From Flavobacteriales bacterium UBA7443 (lineage in GTDB: Bacteria > Bacteroidota > Bacteroidia > Flavobacteriales_D > Sanyastnellaceae): 6,157 nt of DNA. The stretch lies in the NCBI GenBank assembly GCA_002477505.1, contig DLQB01000010.1, positions 1 through 6,157 of the forward strand, given 5' to 3'. Positions 1-5,438 of the stretch are shown one piece after another; position 1 is the first letter of the stretch; the number at the start of each line of letters is the position of its first letter. The notes below the pieces were generated by a model, which saw nothing but the letters and a program-made list of their open reading frames with translations, made no database searches and was not told the DNA's origin. The translations under genes were made by a program, and so were the position numbers.

Positions 1-1004
1 GTTTCGCTGGAATAACCTGTAACGGCAGAAATCTCATCCGTTGCGTTTTCCGTTGTTACGTACAAACGGTATGTGCGCAAACCAGGAATACCGCTTGCAT
101 CGTGCAAATCCAATTCCAATCCATAAGCGCTGTTGTCCGATTCAACCGTCAAGCAGCAATAATCACACGTACCATCCTCTTCATTCGCATTCGCATCATA
201 GTTACAAGCAGTTGCATCCGTGCATCCTAGGAAAATGCATGATCCATCATTTTGCGTTGCAGTCGGCATAAAGTTGATTGCTTGCGCGTCTGTACATCCG
301 CACAATTCGCTGCTAAAGGCAAACTGATAGCTCATGGTAGAACCATCACCACCATCCGCGATGAGCTGAACATTGAACGAACCGTTTAGATCACCGTCAG
401 TAGTGACCTGTGCGAGCATGATGAGGTTGTCATCTCCAGCAAAGCCATTGGTAGCGCCAGCCGGCACGGACCAACCATCACCAGCAGACGAATTGTCACC
501 ATTGATACTCAGATTTCCTCCTGCTAGGAAGGAAGGTCCCCAAGAACCTTCTCCTGCGAGCTCAACGGAAGATTGAGCACCTTCCGCCTCAGAAGACAGA
601 CCAAGTGTTACATAGCTATCGAATTCAAGTTCTGGGAAGAACGCAAACAATCCTGGGTTGATGTCGTTCACTGTAATGCCACCAAACTCATTCATGTAAA
701 ATGAAGAGCTCGTGGTCAGTTCGACAATACCCGATGCGCCATCTGTAGAGACTCCAACAACGTAATCTGCCGCGGAAGGAGTTTCCAAGAAGACTCTGTA
801 GGTTGAAGATCCTGCCAAGGCGGCAACTTCGGGTGAAGATTCGGTGCCGTCAAACGTTGCGTAAGTCTCAACATGTAGTTGAAAGCCATCAGGAGCTTGC
901 GCTGCTGAATCGTAGCCAAAGCACGCCGTTTGAGCGACTGAAGAGCTTGAATATGCCGTCAAACCGACAAGCAATCCAAGCAGGAAGTAGAATTTCGTCT
1001 GCAT
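1..1004 (-). CDS. Secreted repeat protein with tandem GCTDA...DGxC motifs (3' end beyond window)
   Basis: Reading the minus strand from the ATG at 1004 gives an uninterrupted frame of 334 codons that runs off the left edge, so the C-terminus is missing. Residues 1-24 look like a Sec signal peptide: a Lys near the start, a hydrophobic core (FYFLLGLLVGLTAY), then SSSSVA with likely cleavage before Gln25. Residues about 40-160 form a Thr/Ser/Gly-rich, probably beta-stranded region containing TYRVFLETPSAADYVVGV. Residues 236-256 and 260-280 are two Cys-flanked GCTDA...DG(S/T)C motifs, followed by a CDYCC cluster. From about residue 293 a second copy of the first domain begins (TYRLYVTTENATDEISAV) and is cut by the window edge. 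Such motifs are familiar from large extracellular proteins of marine Flavobacteriales, which often end in a type IX secretion sorting domain; that end is not visible here. The function is unknown; a surface or adhesin-like structural role is only inferred. It is divergent from ffh. Confidence 0.88.
   Translation of the reverse strand, partial: MQTKFYFLLGLLVGLTAYSSSSVAQTACFGYDSAAQAPDGFQLHVETYATFDGTESSPEVAALAGSSTYRVFLETPSAADYVVGVSTDGASGIVELTTSSSFYMNEFGGITVNDINPGLFAFFPELEFDSYVTLGLSSEAEGAQSSVELAGEGSWGPSFLAGGNLSINGDNSSAGDGWSVPAGATNGFAGDDNLIMLAQVTTDGDLNGSFNVQLIADGGDGSTMSYQFAFSSELCGCTDAQAINFMPTATQNDGSCIFLGCTDATACNYDANANEEDGTCDYCCLTVESDNSAYGLELDLHDASGIPGLRTYRLYVTTENATDEISAVTGYSSE
3..74 (-). repeat. 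Second copy of TYR-type domain core (truncated by window edge)
   Basis: Residues 311-334 of the secreted protein (TYRLYVTTENATDEISAV...) align without gaps to residues 68-91 (TYRVFLETPSAADYVVGV...). The shared pattern is TYR, an aliphatic residue, an aromatic, an aliphatic, then T, A and D at matched positions and a closing V. The rest of the second copy lies outside the window. Confidence 0.7.
165..227 (-). repeat. Cys-flanked GCTDA...DGTC motif, copy 2
   Basis: This segment encodes residues 260-280 of the secreted protein. It starts GCTDATACNYD and ends EEDGTC, with the same 21-residue length and spacing as copy 1. The Asp/Asn-rich interior resembles calcium-binding loops of thrombospondin type 3-like repeats. 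Metal binding is an inference from composition. Confidence 0.85.
237..299 (-). repeat. Cys-flanked GCTDA...DGSC motif, copy 1
   Basis: This segment encodes residues 236-256 of the secreted protein, starting GCTDAQAINF and ending QNDGSC. Only three residues (IFL) separate it from copy 2, so the two are near-perfect tandem units at protein level. The DNA is clearly diverged, which suggests an old duplication kept by selection on the protein. Confidence 0.85.
729..803 (-). repeat. First copy of TYR-type domain core
   Basis: These bases encode residues 68-92 of the secreted protein, the segment that best matches the truncated copy at the left edge. The full domain probably extends further: conserved-looking stretches follow at residues about 96-135 (SSSFYMNEFGG, INPGLFAFFPELEFDSYVTLG). 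These should recur in copy 2 beyond the window if the duplication is real. Confidence 0.65.
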
Positions 1005-1024
1005 TGTTCCTAGGTTAAGCTTTC

Positions 1025-1055
1025 GAAAATTACGAAATATCATGCATAGAAACAA
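1025..1055 (-). promoter_or_regulatory. Candidate Bacteroidota-type promoter for the secreted protein gene
   Basis: On the minus strand a TTG at 1055-1053 is followed after 20 bases by TAATTTTC (1032-1025). This is one mismatch from the Bacteroidota -7 consensus TAnnTTTG. The spacing suits the -33/-7 arrangement of the Bacteroidota primary sigma factor and would place the transcript start near 1018, about 14 bases before the ATG at 1004. The region is AT-rich, so a chance match is possible. Confidence 0.3.
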
Positions 1056-1090
1056 GCACATCGATAAGAAAAATAATTCAATCGAGTAAA

Positions 1091-1143
1091 AAACCCTATT
1101 CAGCGAACCTTCGATAACGTGAAAATACAACGCTTCAGGGTTT
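1091..1143. repeat. Interrupted inverted repeat upstream of ffh
   Basis: AAACCCT (1091-1097) is matched by AGGGTTT (1137-1143), a perfect 7-bp pairing. Inside it, AGCG (1102-1105) pairs with CGCT (1131-1134). The arms enclose a 25-base centre and end at the candidate -7 element of ffh. This could be an operator with two half-sites or a weak cruciform or hairpin. There is no T-tract after it and no upstream co-directional gene, so a terminator is unlikely. Confidence 0.45.
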
Positions 1144-1150
1144 AAATTTG
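1143..1150 (+). promoter_or_regulatory. Candidate -7 element (TAAATTTG) for the ffh operon
   Basis: TAAATTTG is an exact match to the Bacteroidota -7 consensus TAnnTTTG. It lies 12 bases before the ATG of ffh at 1163. Transcription starting a few bases downstream of it would give a leader of only about 6-8 bases within the A9 tract (1152-1160). No convincing TTG-type -33 element is seen about 20 bases upstream, so the call is tentative. Confidence 0.35.
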
Positions 1151-1162
1151 CAAAAAAAAACA

Positions 1163-2500
1163 ATGTTCGAAAATCTCCAAGAACGGTTTGATCGCGCCTT
1201 TCAAGTCCTCAAGGGCCACGGCCAAATCACAGAGGTAAATGTTGGGGAGACCCTGAAAGAAGTTCGCAAGGCACTACTCGATGCTGACGTGGACTTTAAG
1301 ACCGCCAAAAGCTTCACCCAAAGAGTGAAAGAAAAAGCGATTGGACAGCAAGTATTGACCTCCATCAAACCGAGTCAACTGCTGATCAAAATCACCCATC
1401 AAGAGCTCACAGATTTGATGGGAACTGCAGCTGCTGAGTTCAAACCTAGCGGCAGCCCATTCACCGTCTTAATGGCTGGTCTTCAAGGAGCTGGAAAAAC
1501 GACCCATTCTGGAAAAATCGCAAAACTGCTGGCATCGAAACATGGTAAAAAACCACTTCTCGTAGCATGTGATGTGCACCGACCTGCAGCGATTGATCAA
1601 TTGAAAGTTTTGGGGGAATCCATCGGAATAGAAGTCTATGCGGAACCTGACAGCAAAGATGCTCCGGACATTGCCAAAAACGCACTGACACATGCCAAGG
1701 CCAATGGCTTTAATGCGGTAATTTTCGATACCGCCGGACGGTTGGCCATTGACGAAGTCATGATGGCTGAAATCATCGCCGTTCGCGATATTGTCCAACC
1801 GTCAGAAATCCTATTCACTGTGGATGCGATGACCGGACAAGACGCTGTTCGAACGGCTAAATCATTTGACGAAGCGCTTGATTTCTCTGGTGTTATCCTC
1901 ACCAAATTAGACGGTGATACGCGCGGAGGTGCCGCATTGGCCATTCATTCCGTCGTTGGTAAGCCGATCAAATTTGTGGGCGTGGGTGAAAAAATGGAGG
2001 CCTTAGACACCTTTCACCCCAACCGAATGGCTGACCGCATTCTGGGTATGGGTGATGTCGTGTCTTTGGTGGAAAAAGCGCAAGAAGTTATTTCTGAGAA
2101 GGAAGCCGCAGCATTGGAGGCGAAAATCCGAAAGAACAAATTTGATCTGGAAGACTTTCTGAGCCAAATCCAACAACTCAAAAAGATGGGCAATGTAAAA
2201 GATCTGATGAGCATGATCCCGGGCATGTCCAAGGCATTAAAAGGAATTGAGTTGGATGACAATTCCTTCAAACAGGTGGAATGCATCATTCAATCCATGA
2301 CACCACAAGAAAGGGCCACACCCGAGCTCATTGATTCCCATCGCAAGAACAGAATTGCCAGAGGATCTGGAACCGATGTGCCGCAAGTCAACCGCTTACT
2401 CAAGCAATTTCAAGACATGAAAAAAATGATGCAGGTCATGACAAAGGGAAAAGGTGGCAAGCGAAGTCGTATGGCCAACTTGTCTTCTTTCAATAAATAA
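1163..2500 (+). CDS. ffh: Signal recognition particle protein Ffh (SRP54 GTPase)
   Basis: Ffh is the protein subunit of the bacterial signal recognition particle. With 4.5S RNA it binds hydrophobic signal sequences on ribosomes and delivers them to FtsY at the membrane, using GTP. The 445-residue length is normal. The N domain starts with MFENLQERFDRAFQVLKGHG, typical of the family, which fixes the ATG at 1163 rather than the in-frame TTG at 1148. The G domain shows the P-loop GLQGAGKTT (106-114), DVHRPAAIDQL (138-148), DTAGR (189-193), TKLDGDTRGG (247-256) and GVGEK (273-277). The Met-rich M domain has IPGM (352-355) and the RNA-binding stretch RIARGSGTDVPQVNRLLKQF (397-416), then DMKKMMQVM and a short basic tail. 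No key residue is missing. An A9 tract rather than a Shine-Dalgarno sequence precedes the start. It is first in a probable four-gene unit. Confidence 0.98.
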   Translation: MFENLQERFDRAFQVLKGHGQITEVNVGETLKEVRKALLDADVDFKTAKSFTQRVKEKAIGQQVLTSIKPSQLLIKITHQELTDLMGTAAAEFKPSGSPFTVLMAGLQGAGKTTHSGKIAKLLASKHGKKPLLVACDVHRPAAIDQLKVLGESIGIEVYAEPDSKDAPDIAKNALTHAKANGFNAVIFDTAGRLAIDEVMMAEIIAVRDIVQPSEILFTVDAMTGQDAVRTAKSFDEALDFSGVILTKLDGDTRGGAALAIHSVVGKPIKFVGVGEKMEALDTFHPNRMADRILGMGDVVSLVEKAQEVISEKEAAALEAKIRKNKFDLEDFLSQIQQLKKMGNVKDLMSMIPGMSKALKGIELDDNSFKQVECIIQSMTPQERATPELIDSHRKNRIARGSGTDVPQVNRLLKQFQDMKKMMQVMTKGKGGKRSRMANLSSFNK

Positions 2501-2516
2501 AACAGCCAACAGCACT

Positions 2517-3389
2517 ATGCAAATTATAGACGGAAAGGCGACCTCCATCGCCATTCAAGACGAACTGAAGGCAGTCGTAGCTGGGCGCATCGCAAATGGA
2601 TTAAAAAGACCGCATCTCGCAGCGATCATCGTTGGAAACAATCCCGCAAGCCGAGCCTATGTCGGCCACAAAATTAAGGCTTGCGAATATGTCGGATTTG
2701 AAAGCACATTGGTAGACTTGCCGGAGACAATTGATCAAAAAGAACTTAAACAGGAGGTTGAAAAACTCAACGAGAATTCGACCATCGACGGATTCATTGT
2801 GCAACTTCCTCTTCCTGACCACATTGATGCCCAAGCTATTCTTGAGTGCGTTTCACCTGTCAAGGATGTAGACGGATTCCACCCGATCAATGCGGGTAAG
2901 CTCAGCATTGGACTTCCTTGTTTTGCACCTGCAACTCCCTCTGGAATCATTGAATTGCTAGATCGCTACGGAATTGAAACTGAGGGAAAGCATGCTGTTA
3001 TATTGGGTCGCAGCGCTATTGTCGGAACGCCCATTACATTGCTATTGAGTCGCAATGCCAATCCCGGCAACTGCACGGTCACGATGTGCCACTCACGCAC
3101 CCAAAATCTGGAAGAAATCACGCGGTCTGCTGATATCTTGATCGCTGCGATTGGCCGTGCCCACTTTGTGACGCCTGACATGATCAAACCCGGTGCGGTA
3201 GTCATTGATGTAGGCATCAACCGAATCGAAGACGCCACCCGCAAATCAGGATCACGGCTTACGGGTGATGTCGCAATGCATCTACTGGAGAAGGATTGGA
3301 ACGGTCACATCACTCCGGTTCCTGGAGGTGTTGGCCCCATGACCATTGCCATGCTACTCAAGAATACATTGGAAGCTACAAGCGAATGA
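2517..3389 (+). CDS. folD: Bifunctional methylenetetrahydrofolate dehydrogenase/methenyltetrahydrofolate cyclohydrolase FolD
   Basis: FolD interconverts 5,10-methylene-THF, 5,10-methenyl-THF and 10-formyl-THF in the cytosol with NADP(+), feeding purine and formyl-Met-tRNA synthesis. The ATG at 2517 gives 290 residues beginning MQIIDGKATS, the usual FolD N-terminus; an in-frame upstream ATG at 2454 lies inside ffh and adds unrelated sequence. Catalytic Tyr48 and Lys52 sit in AYVGHKIKAC and correspond to Tyr52/Lys56 of the E. coli enzyme. Other signatures are GFIVQLPLP (92-100), VKDVDGFHP (115-123), the Rossmann motif GRSAIVGTP (164-172), VVIDVGINR (228-236) and ITPVPGGVGPMTIAML (265-280). The segment DVAMHLLEKDWNGH before the last motif is somewhat unlike the common form, but this is not alarming. 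The gene starts 16 bp after ffh and its TGA overlaps the ribD start. Confidence 0.97.
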   Translation: MQIIDGKATSIAIQDELKAVVAGRIANGLKRPHLAAIIVGNNPASRAYVGHKIKACEYVGFESTLVDLPETIDQKELKQEVEKLNENSTIDGFIVQLPLPDHIDAQAILECVSPVKDVDGFHPINAGKLSIGLPCFAPATPSGIIELLDRYGIETEGKHAVILGRSAIVGTPITLLLSRNANPGNCTVTMCHSRTQNLEEITRSADILIAAIGRAHFVTPDMIKPGAVVIDVGINRIEDATRKSGSRLTGDVAMHLLEKDWNGHITPVPGGVGPMTIAMLLKNTLEATSE

Positions 3390-4486
3390 CCCATTGGTCC
3401 ACGGAAGACGCAGCGTTCATGCGGAAAGCGATTGAACTCGCGGAGCGGGGAGCGGGTTACGCCGCACCCAACCCCAAGGTCGGATGCGTAATCACGGACG
3501 AATCAGGACGAATCATCGGAGAAGGCTGGCATGAAAAATTTGGCGAATCACACGCCGAAGTCAATGCGCATCGCTCAATCGCCCCCAACGACCTCAACCA
3601 TCTGCCCAATAGCACCTGGTACGTCACATTGGAACCATGCAATCACGTGGGCAAAACCCCAGCCTGCGCTGCGCTCATTGAATCGATTCGACCAAAAAGA
3701 GTCCTCATCGGCACGGCGGATTGCAATCCCGGTGTCAGCGGTGGCGGAATTGAGCGTTTGAAACAGGCCGGGATCCGCGTCGAAACGGGCTGCCTTGAAT
3801 CAGAAGTCCAATGGCAAAACAGGCGGTTTTTTTGCAATGTGGAGAAAGATCGCACCTATGCCGTCTTAAAATGGGCACAGTCGCGGGACGGGTTCATGGA
3901 CCCCCGAAACGCCGCAGAACGCGCACAGGGCAGCGGCGGAGTCGCGATCACAGGTGATGCATCACGAGCCATGACACATGCTTGGCGCGCAGAAGAAATG
4001 GGAATTGTCATTGGTGTCGAAACAGCACTTGTCGATGAACCACAATTGAATGTACGGCATAGCCGAGGAAGGTCGCCAAAAGCCATCGTAATCGATCCAA
4101 ACGGAAGATTGCCAATTGGCCATCCATTGATGCGACGACAAGGTGAAGATTCCATCATTCACATCGTGAAAGAGCCGTCCTTATCCCGTGCATCAGAAAT
4201 ATGCCCATGGAATCCGGAATCGGGCCTGAAAATACTTTTAGGCAAGCTTTGGAAGAAACATGGGATTTCAAGCATATTGGTCGAAGGAGGCGCGCGAACC
4301 TTGCAGCAATTTCTCCAAGAAAATGTTTGGGATGAATTGAAAGTATGGACTGCACCGAACGAAATGAAAAGCGGGTTAAAAGCACCCGAATGGCCTAAGA
4401 ATGCCATCCCTCCTGAGCACGAGACCGCAGCAGGTCGTGCCGGTCCCGATCGATGGAATTGGGCGCTCCATCCAAACAATGGTTGA
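3386..4486 (+). CDS. ribD: Bifunctional riboflavin biosynthesis deaminase/reductase RibD
   Basis: RibD deaminates the pyrimidinone from GTP cyclohydrolase II and then reduces its ribose side chain with NADPH, the second and third steps of riboflavin synthesis. The 366 residues hold both domains. The N-terminal cytidine-deaminase-like domain has APNPKVGCVI (27-36), HAEV (56-59, with Zn ligand His56 and catalytic Glu58) and EPCNHVGKTPAC (83-94), with the other Zn ligands Cys85 and Cys94. NPGVSGGGIERLKQAGI (114-130) follows. The reductase domain starts near VLKWAQSRDGF (160-170) and contains ITGDASRAMTHAWRAE, GVETALVDEPQLNVR (210-224) and ILVEGGARTLQQFL (297-310). The ATG at 3386 forms an ATGA overlap with the folD stop and gives a normal N-terminus; the in-frame ATG at 3296 would read through folD. 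The overlap suggests translational coupling. No FMN riboswitch is apparent upstream. No other rib gene is in the window. Confidence 0.96.
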   Translation: MTHWSTEDAAFMRKAIELAERGAGYAAPNPKVGCVITDESGRIIGEGWHEKFGESHAEVNAHRSIAPNDLNHLPNSTWYVTLEPCNHVGKTPACAALIESIRPKRVLIGTADCNPGVSGGGIERLKQAGIRVETGCLESEVQWQNRRFFCNVEKDRTYAVLKWAQSRDGFMDPRNAAERAQGSGGVAITGDASRAMTHAWRAEEMGIVIGVETALVDEPQLNVRHSRGRSPKAIVIDPNGRLPIGHPLMRRQGEDSIIHIVKEPSLSRASEICPWNPESGLKILLGKLWKKHGISSILVEGGARTLQQFLQENVWDELKVWTAPNEMKSGLKAPEWPKNAIPPEHETAAGRAGPDRWNWALHPNNG

Positions 4487-4519
4487 CCGATTTCGGATGA
4501 CTACCTTCGCCTCATTCCT

Positions 4520-5416
4520 ATGAATCCACTCTCCTACCTGTTCATTAGTATATCCCTTAGCACAGGAATATTTCTATTGTTTCAAGCATTCAAGTTGTGG
4601 AACATTGATTCCTTGAAGGCCATCGTCATCAATTACGGCGTTGCAGGCTCACTTGGCTGGTGGCTGGCAGGAGGCACGGAAACGTTTCATCGCGCTTGGG
4701 AGTCTGATCCACGATGGGTTGGCACGGGACTGGCCGCTGGAGGTTTGTTCATCTATCTGTTCCAATTGATCGCCAAAAGTGCGCAGGAGAACGGCATCAC
4801 AGTCACCTCCATTTCTGCCAAGCTCAGCATGGTCATTCCGGTCGCCATTTTTCTACTCTTTGACCCCGGAGACACCGTGACGCTCAAAAAAATGGCTGCG
4901 ATTGGACTTTCCATCCCGGCCATTGTGCTCTCCTCTTGGAAACCCGAACAAACCAAAAAAGAAAAAAACTGGCTCATTCCAATGGTCATTTTCGTCGGAA
5001 GCGGAATGATCGATTTCATGTTTGCCGCATTTTCAGGACCCGAGTTCATGAAAGAGGTTTCGTTTCGATTGTTGTTCCCTTCCCTACCACTGAGCACGGC
5101 ATTTGCAATCGGCCTGACTTGGCTCATCATCATCCGCAATCGCGTGCAAAATGCATCGTATCAAAGGAAGAACACTTGGCTCGGAGGCATTTCCCTTGGG
5201 ATGATCAACTTTGGATCGCTTTACTTTCTGCTGGAAACCTATGACAAGGTAAGCTTGGACAAAAGTGCCATCATGCCCATTAACAACTTAGGAATCATCA
5301 TCGCGAGCGCTGTCTTTTCGCTGCTCTTGTTCAGCGAAAAATTAAACATGCGCAACATCATCGGTCTTGCATTGGGCGCAAGCGCAATCGCCCTGCTCTA
5401 TGCAGAGCACACATGA
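4520..5416 (+). CDS. EamA/DMT-superfamily membrane transporter
   Basis: The 298-residue product is very hydrophobic, with about ten likely membrane helices, roughly at residues 5-24, 33-51, 67-86, 98-115, 124-140, 150-169, 185-206, 219-239, 250-271 and 277-295. This matches the two-fold 5+5 layout of drug/metabolite transporters of the EamA type. The last repeat has the family-like pattern MPINNLGIIIASAVFSLLLF, then EKL, then a Gly-rich final helix (GLALGASAIALLYA). The first repeat ends in SISAKLSMVIPVAIFLLF and lacks the usual Glu before its fifth helix. The substrate cannot be read from the sequence. It follows ribD by 33 bp on the same strand, so co-transcription is likely. Because the flavin transporter RibN is also a DMT protein, flavin transport is possible, but this rests on context only. 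No Shine-Dalgarno sequence is evident before the ATG. It ends 22 bp from the convergent peptidase gene. Confidence 0.85.
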   Translation: MNPLSYLFISISLSTGIFLLFQAFKLWNIDSLKAIVINYGVAGSLGWWLAGGTETFHRAWESDPRWVGTGLAAGGLFIYLFQLIAKSAQENGITVTSISAKLSMVIPVAIFLLFDPGDTVTLKKMAAIGLSIPAIVLSSWKPEQTKKEKNWLIPMVIFVGSGMIDFMFAAFSGPEFMKEVSFRLLFPSLPLSTAFAIGLTWLIIIRNRVQNASYQRKNTWLGGISLGMINFGSLYFLLETYDKVSLDKSAIMPINNLGIIIASAVFSLLLFSEKLNMRNIIGLALGASAIALLYAEHT

Positions 5417-5438
5417 AGCCTCAAATCTGCGTACGCTA

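Noticed and set aside
106..114. GAGKTT rather than GSGKTT in the Ffh P-loop as an oddity
   Set aside because: GLQGAGKTT is also found in the E. coli protein, so it is a normal variant.
41..1018. Short plus-strand frames (41-271, 373-576, 803-1018)
   Set aside because: They oppose the secreted-protein frame, which has a signal peptide and repeats that prove it is the coding one.
1148..1162. In-frame TTG start for ffh adding five residues
   Set aside because: The family N-terminus starts at MFEN (ATG 1163), and the extra residues come from the A-rich leader.
1005..1162. Small RNA, such as the SRP 4.5S RNA, in the intergenic region before ffh
   Set aside because: There is no GC-rich hairpin with a GGAA-type tetraloop or terminator; the region is AT-rich and better explained as divergent promoters.
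1469..1944. Minus-strand open frames of about 100 codons inside ffh
   Set aside because: They are antisense to the conserved GTPase domain and show composition typical of shadow frames.
2454..2516. Upstream ATG for folD giving a 311-residue product
   Set aside because: It lies within the 3' end of ffh and adds 21 residues unlike FolD; the ATG at 2517 gives the expected MQIIDGK start.
3296..3385. Upstream ATG for ribD giving a 396-residue product
   Set aside because: It reads through conserved folD codons in another frame; the ATG at 3386 gives a normal RibD N-terminus.
4753..5139. Minus-strand 128-codon open frame inside the transporter gene
   Set aside because: It is antisense to a continuous multi-helix membrane protein and its product has no recognisable features.
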